Source: Mycolicibacterium aichiense
GTDB lineage: Bacteria; Actinomycetota; Actinomycetes; Mycobacteriales; Mycobacteriaceae
DNA length: 64,000 bases
Reading direction: 5' to 3'
Assembly: GCF_010726245.1 (NCBI RefSeq)
Contig: NZ_AP022561.1
Location: 2,790,001 to 2,854,000, forward strand
Shown here: one piece after another, positions 15,818 through 24,374 of the stretch
Numbering within the stretch: position 1 is the stretch's first letter
How the letters are laid out: the number at the start of each line of letters is the position of its first letter
Notes under the pieces: model-generated
Databases searched by the model: none
What the model saw: only the letters and a program-made list of their open reading frames with translations
Told to the model about the DNA's origin: nothing
Position numbers and translations under genes: made by a program

Positions 15818-16561
15818 ATGACTCTCACCATTCCGGAATCACCGACGCGGTGTCGGCGCGCGGTGCCGATCCTCATCGGCCTTATCGCCCTGTCGCTGGC
15901 GGCCTGCGGCTCCTCTCCCACCGCCGCGACCTCCTCGACACAAGCTGCGGGGTCGACGACTGCGACGGCGCCGGCGAAAGGCGCAGGCAAAGACCACGTG
16001 TCGGGACTGATCACGTCGGTCAACGGCGGCACGTTGGCCGTCAGCGACAAGAGCGTCACGTCCAACGTCGGCTTCACCTCGGCGACGAAGGTCTCCGAAC
16101 TGACCCCGGCTGCTGTCACCGACGTCACCGTCGGCAGCTGTGTGTCGGTGCGTCCGGCCCGCGGGAGCAGCCCTGCCCCGGACGGATCGGTTGCTGCAGC
16201 GGCGATATCGGTCAGCGCACCGAGAGACGGCCACTGCTTCGCGGGCGCTCGGCAACAGGCCGGCTCCACGGCGTCTACCCCGCCCGGCGGCCCCGCGGGT
16301 CACGGTGACTTACGCGGCACGGTTGCTTCGGTCAGTGGCGGCACGCTGGTCGTGACGGTCGCGGGTGGCACCACACCTACCAACGTCACCCTGTCCGCAA
16401 CTACCACGTACACCAAGCGTGCCGCCGCCGACGTCCAGGCGATTGCGCAAGGCATGTGCGTCACCGCGCGAGGCACCAAGGATGCCAGCGGCACGCTGCA
16501 GGCGAGCATGATCGGCCTGCGGCCGGCCAACAACGGCAGCTGTCCGGCCATGAACCGATGA
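15818..16561 (+). CDS. DUF5666-type lipoprotein
   Basis: 247 residues. A signal peptide (hydrophobic 15-30) ends in LAAC, a lipobox, so it should be lipidated at about Cys31. Two DUF5666-like beta-barrel (OB-like) repeats follow, at about 58-138 and 168-245, each starting with xGxVxSVxGGTLxV and carrying a conserved Cys near the end (SCVSVRPARG, MCVTARGTK). The second repeat follows a Pro/Gly linker. It is exported and held on the membrane. Function unknown. Confidence 0.8.
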   Translation: MTLTIPESPTRCRRAVPILIGLIALSLAACGSSPTAATSSTQAAGSTTATAPAKGAGKDHVSGLITSVNGGTLAVSDKSVTSNVGFTSATKVSELTPAAVTDVTVGSCVSVRPARGSSPAPDGSVAAAAISVSAPRDGHCFAGARQQAGSTASTPPGGPAGHGDLRGTVASVSGGTLVVTVAGGTTPTNVTLSATTTYTKRAAADVQAIAQGMCVTARGTKDASGTLQASMIGLRPANNGSCPAMNR

Positions 16562-16603
16562 GCTCTGCCTGCGCCGAGAGCACTGGCGTGGAACCGTGTC
16601 CGG

Positions 16604-17005
16604 ATGACAGTTTTCGTCGTCGACGCACAGGTGGCCATCGACCTCGCGACCGGTGGGCGGACCATCCCGCCGGGACACAGTCTCACCGCCCCAACGTTGC
16701 TCCGCTCCCAGGCGCTCGCACTCGTGTACGGCTCGGTGCGTCGGGGTGACTACGACGAACGAACCGGCCGGCGGCTTCTCGACGATATCCGTGGACTTCG
16801 CATCCGCCTGCTCGGCGATCGAGCCTTGCAGGACCGTGCGTGGCGGATCGCCGCCACGCTGAATTGGCCGGACACCTATCGATCCGAATACATCGCCTTG
16901 ACTCAGCTGCAAGCAGACGCGCTGGCCACCGTGGATGAGGAACTCGCGGTCGCGGCCGGCCAATTCGTCGAAACCGTCTCCTCCGCCGCGATTCTGCGGC
17001 CCTAG
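16604..17005 (+). CDS. PIN-like domain protein, acidic site partly degenerate
   Basis: 133 residues with the PIN layout. The N-terminal strand VFVVDAQVAIDLA carries the first acidic residue (D7), and the C-terminal DTYRSEYIALTQLQADALATVDEEL matches the usual DAxxxALA...LxTxDxxL block, keeping the final Asp. Two of the four usual acidic positions appear changed: the helix-2 Glu is Gln (LLRSQALAL) and the Asp in the YDA position is Arg-Ser. No antitoxin-like small gene lies directly upstream, since the preceding gene is a lipoprotein. It may be an orphan VapC-like protein or an inactive relative. Confidence 0.6.
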   Translation: MTVFVVDAQVAIDLATGGRTIPPGHSLTAPTLLRSQALALVYGSVRRGDYDERTGRRLLDDIRGLRIRLLGDRALQDRAWRIAATLNWPDTYRSEYIALTQLQADALATVDEELAVAAGQFVETVSSAAILRP

Positions 17006-17094
17006 GGTAACGATCGAAGCTCATCTTGAGCTGAAACGCACAACGATCAGCGTGGGAACACCCTTCACGGCTGTCACATCGTTAACATCGCGCG

Positions 17095-17883
17095 ATGCAC
17101 GATTTGCCCGCGGCCGCAGGCCGCCCGGTCACCCGGCGTGACGCGCTGCGCTTCGCGGGTGCCGTGGCGGGCCTGGGCGCCGCATCGCTGGGTTGGGGCA
17201 CGCCCGAAGCCGCCGCCGCGGCCCCCACGCTGATCGACTTCGCCGCCAAACAAATCCCCGCGCAGCACATCCGCGCCGCCGGGCATTCCGGGGTGGTCAA
17301 CTACGTCTCGACGTCGCGTCCGGGCTCGTCGTTCGGCGCCAAGCCGATCACGCTGCCCTACGCCCAGTCGCTGACCGCCGCGGGCCTGGTGATCGTCAGC
17401 AATTATCAGTACGGAAAGCCGGGCGGGACAGCGCCGTCGGACTTCCTGCGCGGGTACGCCGGTGGCGTCGCCGACGCACGCACCGCCTGGCAGCTGCACA
17501 CCGCGGCGGGCGGCGGCCAGAGCGCGCCGGTCTTCTTCACCATCGACGAGGACATCAATCGCGACACGTGGAATCGTGTTGCACTGCAATGGTTTCGGGG
17601 AATCAACTCGGTTCTCGGAGTGCAGCGCACCGGGGTTTACGGCGGTATCGACGTGTGCCAGTGGGCGTTGGCCGACGGCGTCATCGGTCGATCGAGCACG
17701 CCTGGCCGCGTGTGGGCCTGGCAGACCAAGGCGTGGTCCGGCAATCGGGTGCACCCCGCTGCCGTTCTCTACCAGCGGATCGTGAGCACGGCCTCGAACC
17801 CCGGACCCCTGGTGGGCGGGCTGGAAGTCGACGTCAACGACGTTCTGGCCTCCGATGTCGGCCAGTGGAACCTCCATCCCTGA
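17095..17883 (+). CDS. Tat-exported DUF1906 (glycoside-hydrolase-like) protein
   Basis: 262 residues. A twin-arginine leader (VTRRDALRFAGAVAGLG at about 13-28) is followed by an alanine-rich cleavage region and a DUF1906 domain (YVSTSRPGSSFGAKPIT, FFTIDEDI, VYGGIDVC, VWAWQTKAW). DUF1906 is a TIM-barrel glycoside-hydrolase-like domain. M. tuberculosis Rv2525c is a Tat-secreted member. It probably acts on a cell-wall sugar polymer. No operon partner is evident. Confidence 0.88.
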   Translation: MHDLPAAAGRPVTRRDALRFAGAVAGLGAASLGWGTPEAAAAAPTLIDFAAKQIPAQHIRAAGHSGVVNYVSTSRPGSSFGAKPITLPYAQSLTAAGLVIVSNYQYGKPGGTAPSDFLRGYAGGVADARTAWQLHTAAGGGQSAPVFFTIDEDINRDTWNRVALQWFRGINSVLGVQRTGVYGGIDVCQWALADGVIGRSSTPGRVWAWQTKAWSGNRVHPAAVLYQRIVSTASNPGPLVGGLEVDVNDVLASDVGQWNLHP

Positions 17884-17966
17884 CGGCACCCGCGCGCTCG
17901 CTGCGTCACGTAGCCGAAACACGACGCGGTTAGGTTTGTTCGGACGCCGTGCTAGAGGAGCTGACG

Positions 17967-18536
17967 ATGAGCGCGCCAACCCGAGCCACTTACCGCACCA
18001 TGGCCGAAGGCACCGCGCAGGACTATGCGCTGATCGAGCGTGCGGAGGCGGCCAACAATGCCGGGTTGGTCGACCGGGTGCTGGCATTGGTCGAAGCCCT
18101 TGCCGAGGGGCAGCAGGCGTACCCGGTCAGCCGGCTGGACCACTCCCTGCAATCGGCGACACGCGCATTCGATGACGGCCGCCCGGCCGAATACGTCGTG
18201 GCTGCCCTGCTGCACGACATCGGCGACACGTATGCACCGCATGCCCACGGTGCGTTCGCGGCCGCCGTGCTGGCGCCGTACGTCTCGGAACAGGTGGCCT
18301 GGATTGTTCGGGTGCACCCCGAATTTCAGCAGTACTACTACGCGCCCCATATGGGCGGCGTCCGCGACGCGCGGGAGCGGTATCGGGGGCACCTGTGGTT
18401 CGACGACGCGGTGGAATTCTGTGAGCGCTACGACCAGAATTGTTTCGACGCGCAGTTCGAGCACCGGCCGCTCGAGTTCTTCCGGCCGATGGTCTCCGAC
18501 GTCTTCGCCCGCGAACCGTGGCTCGCGGCACGCTGA
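17967..18536 (+). CDS. HD-domain phosphohydrolase-like protein
   Basis: 189 residues from the ATG at 17967, which follows GAGGAGCTGACG; the GTG at 17949 would absorb that ribosome binding site. His-Asp metal ligands appear as LDHSLQSATRA, LLHDIGDTYAPHAHG (HD pair about residue 80) and VRVHPEFQQYY. Metal-dependent phosphohydrolase or phosphodiesterase chemistry is expected. Substrate unknown. It converges on the 30-residue zinc-ribbon gene. Confidence 0.8.
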   Translation: MSAPTRATYRTMAEGTAQDYALIERAEAANNAGLVDRVLALVEALAEGQQAYPVSRLDHSLQSATRAFDDGRPAEYVVAALLHDIGDTYAPHAHGAFAAAVLAPYVSEQVAWIVRVHPEFQQYYYAPHMGGVRDARERYRGHLWFDDAVEFCERYDQNCFDAQFEHRPLEFFRPMVSDVFAREPWLAAR

Positions 18537-18564
18537 TTCCGGGTGCGTCCCCGCGGGTAAGGCC

Positions 18565-18657
18565 TCAGGCGGCGTCGTTGGTGGCGCTAGCGCAGGATGC
18601 GCAGTCGGGGCTGTCGATGTCGAGTTGCCCGCAAGCCGGGCAGATGAACGGAATCAT
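18565..18657 (-). CDS. 30-residue two-CxxC zinc-ribbon-like miniprotein
   Basis: Short ORF of 30 codons. Translation starts MIPFICPACGQ and has exactly two CxxC pairs, C6-P-A-C9 and C19-A-S-C22, nine residues apart, the layout of a minimal zinc knuckle. A strong ribosome binding site (GAAGGAAAC, about 6-8 nt before the ATG at 18657) supports translation. It lies 95 bp downstream of the SDR gene on the same strand and may be its operon partner. Below the length limit of most gene callers, so likely to be unannotated. I recognise no named family. Confidence 0.65.
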   Translation of the reverse strand: MIPFICPACGQLDIDSPDCASCASATNDAA

Positions 18658-18752
18658 CAGGTTTCCTTCGTCTCGCGGGCGACGCCGACGGTCTGCGACG
18701 TTGGCGACCTGTTACCCCGCGCCGTCACGCGCGAAACGTCGTCGCGGGCCCG

Positions 18753-19550
18753 CTACCGCAGGGTGCGTTGGTAGCGGCGCATACCGGCGATCCAGCGCTC
18801 GTAATCGGCGCCTTTCTGTCGGTACATGGCCAGCACCTCGGGGTGCGGCAGCACAAGGAACGTCCCGTCGACGATGGCCTGGACCACCAGGGCCGCAACG
18901 GTGTCGGGGCCGATCACCGCTCCCGCACTGGTGACGGCGGAACCGGCCACCCGGATCTCTTCCTCCGGTGAGTCGGACATGCCGCGCAACAACGGGGTAT
19001 CCACACCCATCGGGCACACGCAGCTCACACCAATCCCATTGTCGCCGTAGCGAATCGCCAACCACTCGGCGAATCCGACGGCGGCGTGCTTGGTCACGCT
19101 GTAGGGGGCGGCGCCGAGCTGGGTCAGCAGACCGGCGGCCGACGCGGTGACGACGAAGTGCCCACTGCCCCGCGCAACCCACTCCGGCATCACCGCCTTG
19201 GCGGCCCGGATGTGGGCGCGCAGGTTGATGTCGATGATCCGGTCCCAGGCGGCTTCGTCGTCACCGAGTCCGGGTTCGCCGGTGATCCCGGCGTTGGCCA
19301 CATAGATGTCGGTTCGCCCGAACGCCTCGCGTGCCGCATCGAGCAGGGCGGCGATTCCGTCCGGGCTCGAGGCGTCCGCCGCCACCCCGATGCCACCGAT
19401 CATCGCAGCGGTGTCGGCGGCCGACTTCGCGTCGATGTCGCCGGCGACCACAGATGCGCCGCCCGCTGCCAGGGCCGCCGCGACGGACCTGCCGATGCCT
19501 GAGCCCGCTCCGGTGACCACCGCCACCGCTCCGTCGATGTCCACGGCCAC
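18753..19550 (-). CDS. short-chain dehydrogenase/reductase (SDR)
   Basis: 265 residues. It has an N-terminal TGAGSGIG cofactor motif (about 14-21), an acidic residue after strand 2 (AGDID) that favours NAD(H), NAG (VANAGITGE), catalytic Ser in VVTASAAGL, and Y-S-V-T-K. The C-terminal segment (PEVLAMYRQKGADYERWIAGMRRYQ) is a mycobacterial subgroup feature. Substrate unknown. The small CxxC protein at 18565 may be transcribed with it. Confidence 0.85.
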   Translation of the reverse strand: MAVDIDGAVAVVTGAGSGIGRSVAAALAAGGASVVAGDIDAKSAADTAAMIGGIGVAADASSPDGIAALLDAAREAFGRTDIYVANAGITGEPGLGDDEAAWDRIIDINLRAHIRAAKAVMPEWVARGSGHFVVTASAAGLLTQLGAAPYSVTKHAAVGFAEWLAIRYGDNGIGVSCVCPMGVDTPLLRGMSDSPEEEIRVAGSAVTSAGAVIGPDTVAALVVQAIVDGTFLVLPHPEVLAMYRQKGADYERWIAGMRRYQRTLR

Positions 19551-19756
19551 ATGTCTAGCTCACCTGCCGCACGTTGTGCGTGAAGGCAGCCTGACCGCCG
19601 ACGACTGAAAAGTTGCTGCTGATGCACTAGCGGGCTTTTAATCCAGCATTCGTGCGGTGGTTCTCCTTTGTTCCACTTTGCACGTCCGCTATTCTGACTG
19701 CGGCTTTACGTTGTCCCGGAATGTTGTGCCACCGGGCGGTGCAGGAAGGGGCCGCG

Positions 19757-22111
19757 ATGCCCAAGACCGCCCGGGTCGCGATCGGTTTCTCGGTGATCTT
19801 CGCGGCCTTCGTGGTCTGGGTTCTCAGCGGGCGATCGCACGGCGATGCCGTCAAAGCCGTCGACGACATCGTGTTCGTGCTGCTGACGATTCCTGCAGCG
19901 GTCTTCACGGCCCTGGCGGCGCGAGCGCTGCACGGCAGGCTGCGGGCCGCGTGGGTTGCCATCACGATCGGGATGATCGGCTGGGCGCTCGGCGAGGTGC
20001 TGTGGACGTATTACGAGCTCGCGCTCGAGGAACCCCCGTTCCCCTCACTGGCCGACGCGGCCTATCTGATCATGCCGGTCGGCTTCTGCGTGGGCCTGCT
20101 GCTGTTCCCCGCCGACAGTGGACAGTCCCGGACGCGGACGTTGCTCGACGGGGTGATCGTGGCCGGGTCGCTCTTCCTGGTGAGCTGGGTGATGATCCTG
20201 AGTCCGATCTACTCGGCAGGCTCAGATGGAGCGCCCGCGGTGATCATCTCGCTCGCGTACCCACTGTCGGATGTGGTGGTGCTGACGATCGCGGCGATGG
20301 CGTGGCTGCGCGCCGCCGACGATCAGCGGGGCGTGTCGACTCTGTTGACGATCGCGATGGTGTTCATCGCCCTCTCCGACAGCGGCTTTGCCTATCTGTC
20401 GGCCAAGAACGACTACTCCAGCGGAAACCTGATCGACATCGGATGGGTCGCCGGCCTGATGCTCATCATGGTGGCCGCCACCGCCAGCCGTGACGAGGTC
20501 CGCCGGCCACGCACACACGCCAACCTGGCCGGATGGGCATCGGTCTGGTTCCCCTACGCGCCGCTTCTCCTGGCCGGCATCGTCGCCGCCGCCGAACCTG
20601 CAACGGTCTTTCAAACGCCCTTGGTGGGGACGATCGGGACGCTACTGATGCTGGCTGTTCTGGGCCGCCAATACCTGGCAGTGCGGGAGAACCGCCGCCT
20701 GCTCGCCACTGTGGCCGAGCAGGCGCTGCACGATCCGCTGACGGGCCTGGCCAACCGCGCGATGTTCTCCGACCGGCTGGAAGACGCGATGCAGCGCCGC
20801 GAGCGGGACAGCGGCGCGGTGGCGCTGATCATCCTGGACCTCAACGACTTCAAGCTCGTCAATGACACGCTGGGACACCCGGCCGGTGATGAACTGCTGA
20901 ACCGGGCCGGTGAACGAATCCTGGGCTGCGTCCGCAACAGCGACACCGTCGCGCGTCTGGGCGGCGACGAGTTCGTGGTACTCGTCGACGACGACCCCAT
21001 GCACAAGCACGCTGATCAGATCGCACAGCGTGTGGCGGAATCCTTCGACAAGCCGTTCGCCATCGATGGCCAGGAATTGTTCATCCGGCCCAGTGTCGGG
21101 CTGGCGGTGGCGGGCGCCGACGAACCCGGCGTATCGGCCGAAGAGCTGGTCAAACGCGCCGATACCGCCATGTATGCGGCCAAGAAGACCCGCACCGTCG
21201 GCGTGCACCGGTTCACCCCCGATCTACAGCAGGCCCAGTCCCCCGACGACGGCCTGATCCACCGGCTGCGCAGCGCGCCGTCCACCGAGGATGCGGCCGC
21301 GGTCCAGCTGCTCGGCGAACTGCGTCAAGCGATCGACTCCGTCGAGCTGACGCTGGCCTACCAGCCCAAGTTCAACCTCCTCACCGGCCGCATGGTGGGC
21401 GTCGAGGCCTTGGTGCGCTGGCCGCACCACCGGCGGGGCCTGCTCAGTCCCGACGAATTCCTGCCGCTCGTGCGCCATCACGGTCTGATGCGCCCGGTCA
21501 CCGATCTGGTGATCAATACCGCGCTCGACGCTGCGCAGGGATGGAACCGGGCCGCCGTGCATCTGCCGATCGCGGTCAACATGTCGGCACCGCTGCTTGC
21601 CGACCCGCATCTGCCCACCCGCATCCGCCGTGCGTTGGATGACCGAAACCTGCCCGCCAGTGCGCTGACCGTCGAGATCACCGAGGACCTGGTGCTCGGC
21701 AACATCGAAGGTACCCGCGACGTACTGAACCAGTTGCGCCGCAGTGGAATTCGCATCGCGATCGACGACTTTGGGACTGGCTACTCCACCCTGTCCTATC
21801 TGTGCGAGCTGCCAGTCGACGAAGTCAAGCTGGACCGGCGGCTCGTCGTGCAGATTGTGGACGATGCCCGGGTGTCGACCGTCGTCAACGCGGTGATCAC
21901 GCTCGCCCACGAACTGGGCTTGATCGTCGTCGCGGAGGGAGTCGAAGACGCCGACGTCGCCGCGCGTCTCGTCGAGTTCGGCTGTGATGTGGTGCAGGGC
22001 TTCTACTTCAGCGTGCCCTTGTCCGCCGACGACGTGCTGCGGATGGTCACCGAGGCCGCGGATCCCATCAGTACGGGATCCCCTGTGACATCAGGAACAG
22101 ACCGGACCTGA
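19757..22111 (+). CDS. membrane GGDEF-EAL c-di-GMP enzyme
   Basis: 784 residues. Eight to ten N-terminal membrane helices (about 5-310) form an integral sensor. A GGDEF domain follows (LGGDEF at 402-406, intact, so cyclase-competent), then an EAL domain (E550-A-L and downstream DDFGTGYSTLSYL, intact) for phosphodiesterase activity. Both signature motifs are complete, so it could make or break c-di-GMP. Start at 19757 follows GGAAGGG; the frame is open to 19652. A second GGDEF-EAL protein is encoded at 24375-26681. Confidence 0.9.
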   Translation: MPKTARVAIGFSVIFAAFVVWVLSGRSHGDAVKAVDDIVFVLLTIPAAVFTALAARALHGRLRAAWVAITIGMIGWALGEVLWTYYELALEEPPFPSLADAAYLIMPVGFCVGLLLFPADSGQSRTRTLLDGVIVAGSLFLVSWVMILSPIYSAGSDGAPAVIISLAYPLSDVVVLTIAAMAWLRAADDQRGVSTLLTIAMVFIALSDSGFAYLSAKNDYSSGNLIDIGWVAGLMLIMVAATASRDEVRRPRTHANLAGWASVWFPYAPLLLAGIVAAAEPATVFQTPLVGTIGTLLMLAVLGRQYLAVRENRRLLATVAEQALHDPLTGLANRAMFSDRLEDAMQRRERDSGAVALIILDLNDFKLVNDTLGHPAGDELLNRAGERILGCVRNSDTVARLGGDEFVVLVDDDPMHKHADQIAQRVAESFDKPFAIDGQELFIRPSVGLAVAGADEPGVSAEELVKRADTAMYAAKKTRTVGVHRFTPDLQQAQSPDDGLIHRLRSAPSTEDAAAVQLLGELRQAIDSVELTLAYQPKFNLLTGRMVGVEALVRWPHHRRGLLSPDEFLPLVRHHGLMRPVTDLVINTALDAAQGWNRAAVHLPIAVNMSAPLLADPHLPTRIRRALDDRNLPASALTVEITEDLVLGNIEGTRDVLNQLRRSGIRIAIDDFGTGYSTLSYLCELPVDEVKLDRRLVVQIVDDARVSTVVNAVITLAHELGLIVVAEGVEDADVAARLVEFGCDVVQGFYFSVPLSADDVLRMVTEAADPISTGSPVTSGTDRT

Positions 22112-22169
22112 GCCCGGCTCGATTTGGGATGATGGAGGCCGAATAACCGCGCCGGCGAGGGAGGTCGCG

Positions 22170-22613
22170 ATGACGCCATCAACCAACTCCGCTACTGCGC
22201 CTGTACTGCTGTACGACGGTGTGTGCGGGGTCTGCAACAGCGCGGTGCGCACCATTCTTCGGTACGACCAGCACGGGACTCTGCGCTTCGCCGCGTTGGA
22301 CAGCGACTTCGCCCGCGAGACGATCGCTCGGCATCCCGAGCTGGCGGGTGCGGACACCGCGGTGTTCGTACGCGACGCCGGACGACCCGGCGAGACCGTA
22401 TACCTTCGCTCGACGGCGTTGCTGCAGGTGGCGGCATATCTTGGCGGCTGGTGGCGGCTGGCATTGACGGCCTACGCGATCCCACCAGCCGCGCGTGACT
22501 GGCTCTACGAGCGGTTCGCCGCCGTGCGTTATCGCATCGGCGGCCGCCATGACACCTGCCCGATCCCGACCGCCGACGTGCGCAGCCGCTTCCTCGACTC
22601 GGCCTACGGCTGA
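22170..22613 (+). CDS. DCC-family thiol-disulfide oxidoreductase-like protein (DUF393)
   Basis: 147 residues. The N-terminal motif D16-G-V-C19-G-V-C22, sitting after the first strand, defines the DCC/DUF393 family. Other family marks are LRFAALDSDFAR, VYLRSTALL and the C-terminal PTADVRSRFLDS. A thioredoxin-like redox role is supposed for the family but not demonstrated. It follows the c-di-GMP gene by 58 bp, with a GAGGGAGGTCGCG ribosome binding region. Confidence 0.85.
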   Translation: MTPSTNSATAPVLLYDGVCGVCNSAVRTILRYDQHGTLRFAALDSDFARETIARHPELAGADTAVFVRDAGRPGETVYLRSTALLQVAAYLGGWWRLALTAYAIPPAARDWLYERFAAVRYRIGGRHDTCPIPTADVRSRFLDSAYG

Positions 22614-22688
22614 GCTCTCGGCACACCCGCCCTGTTGAGGCCTCCGGCCCTTCGCTAGCGTCACAAGGACCCACGAACGGAGGTCCGC

Positions 22689-23087
22689 ATGGCCGAGCGC
22701 ATACCGATGGTCGACTACCTCGTGCTCGACGACGGTGAACCCCATCTCGTGGCCCATGAGTGCACGGCGTGCGGTGCCCGATTCTTCGACCGGCGCAACG
22801 CCTGCGCCAACTGCTTCGCCACCGATTTCCGCACGGTCCCCGTCGCAACCGAAGGCACCGTGCGCACATTCACGATCGTCACTTTCGCCGCACCGGGCGT
22901 GCCTGTGCCCTTCGTCGCGTCGGTGATCGACTGCGACGGCACGCAGGTGCGTGCCAATCTCGTCAACGTCGAGCCCGATCCCGAGCACGTCCACGACGGC
23001 ATGAAGGTGCGTCTGAGCACCTATTCGCTCGGCGCCGACGCACAGGGCACCGAGGCCATCGGCTTCGGCTTCGAGCCCGTGGCCTGA
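22689..23087 (+). CDS. DUF35 OB-fold/zinc-ribbon partner of the thiolase
   Basis: 132 residues. A zinc ribbon with CTACGARFFDRRNACANC (two CxxC pairs, about 27-44) leads into an OB-fold (VRTFTIVTFAAPGVPVPFVASVID). DUF35 proteins act as acyl-CoA-binding partners of thiolase-like enzymes, for example in steroid side-chain cleavage. The thiolase at 23123 starts 36 bp downstream, so they should form a complex. Confidence 0.85.
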   Translation: MAERIPMVDYLVLDDGEPHLVAHECTACGARFFDRRNACANCFATDFRTVPVATEGTVRTFTIVTFAAPGVPVPFVASVIDCDGTQVRANLVNVEPDPEHVHDGMKVRLSTYSLGADAQGTEAIGFGFEPVA

Positions 23088-23122
23088 ACTCCCCCGCCGC
23101 CGAACTGTTCCAAGGAGATGCG

Positions 23123-24334
23123 ATGAGTGCCAGCGACGACATTTTCATCCTCGGTATCCGGATGACCAAATTCGGCAAGCACGCCGACAAAGACACCGTT
23201 GACCTGGCCGCTGAGGCCGCGATGGCCGCGCTCGCCGACGCCGGTGTGACCATGGCCGACATCGGCGTGCTGGCCGCGGGCAACCTGATGAACGCCAGCG
23301 CCGGCATCGGCCAGCAGCTGCAGAAGCAGATCGGCCAGACCGGGATCCCGGTGTACAACGTCGCCAACGCGTGCGCCACCGGGGCCACCGCGCTGCGCAC
23401 CGCGATCATGGCGGTCAAGGCCGGCGAGGTGCGCTACGGCATGGCAGTTGGTGTCGAAAAGCTCTCGGGTGCAGGACTTCTCGGTGCGGGTGGACGCAAA
23501 AAGGACGACTCCGATGTCTGGCAGCCGGCCGGGCGCTTCGGCGCCGTCGCGCCGATCGACGGCCGCATCGGCACCGAGGCCATGCCCGGCGTGTTCGCCC
23601 AGATCGGCACCGAATACGGCCACAAGTACGGCGGGACCAGCTTCGAGCTGTTCGCCAAGATCAGCGAAAAGAACCACGCGCACTCGACATTGAATCCGCT
23701 GGCGGCCTACCAGAAGCGCTTCACCCTCGAGCAGATCATGAACGACGTCATGATCGCCTACCCCAACACCCGCCCGATGTGCTCGGCCAACTGTGACGGT
23801 GCCGCGGCGGCGATCGTATGCAGCGGCGAGACTCTCAAAACGCTGTCGGCCGAACAACGTCGGCGCGCGGTGAAGGTGTCGGCGTCGGTGTTGACCTCCG
23901 ACCCGTACGAAGAGGGCTGCCAGGTGCTGCCGAACGTCAACACCCTGACGCGCAATGCCGCCGCCACCGCCTACGAGCAGGCCGGCATCGGACCCAAGGA
24001 CCTCGACCTGGTCGAATTGCACGACTGCTTCGCGACCGCCGAGCTGGTCCACTACGACAACCTGATGCTGTGCGAGCAAGGCGGCGCCGCCGACTTCTTC
24101 AACTCCGGCGCCACCTGGCGGGACGGCTCGACGCCGGTCAATGTGTCCGGTGGTCTGCAGTCCAAGGGCCATCCGATCGCGGCGACCGGCATCGCCAACA
24201 TCTGGGAGATCTGCCACCACCTGCGGGGCGAGGCCGGCGATCGGCAGATCGCCAACGCCAAGGTTGGGCTGGCCCACGTGATCGGGCTCGGGTCGGCGTG
24301 CGGTGTCCACATCCTGGAGAAGTCCGCCGCCTGA
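23123..24334 (+). CDS. thiolase-family (lipid-transfer-protein type) acyltransferase
   Basis: 403 residues, ATG at 23123 right after AAGGAGATGCG. Catalytic features are the nucleophile NACATG (C84), HDCFATAEL, and GHPIAATG with the second His, followed by a GLGSACGVHIL end. It resembles SCPx/Ltp-type thiolases paired with DUF35 proteins. Either a degradative thiolase or a retro-Claisen/aldol-type side-chain enzyme is possible; the retained Cys favours thiolysis. It is translationally close to the DUF35 gene. Confidence 0.87.
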   Translation: MSASDDIFILGIRMTKFGKHADKDTVDLAAEAAMAALADAGVTMADIGVLAAGNLMNASAGIGQQLQKQIGQTGIPVYNVANACATGATALRTAIMAVKAGEVRYGMAVGVEKLSGAGLLGAGGRKKDDSDVWQPAGRFGAVAPIDGRIGTEAMPGVFAQIGTEYGHKYGGTSFELFAKISEKNHAHSTLNPLAAYQKRFTLEQIMNDVMIAYPNTRPMCSANCDGAAAAIVCSGETLKTLSAEQRRRAVKVSASVLTSDPYEEGCQVLPNVNTLTRNAAATAYEQAGIGPKDLDLVELHDCFATAELVHYDNLMLCEQGGAADFFNSGATWRDGSTPVNVSGGLQSKGHPIAATGIANIWEICHHLRGEAGDRQIANAKVGLAHVIGLGSACGVHILEKSAA

Positions 24335-24374
24335 ATAACCTTGGTGTGCAACCAATTCGGAGGATCCGGCATTC

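Noticed and set aside
16299..16309. GTCACGGTGAC match to the palindrome family (also 43107-43118)
   Set aside because: Each lies inside a coding region and lacks the CG...CGAAT flanks, so chance occurrence in high-GC sequence is likely.
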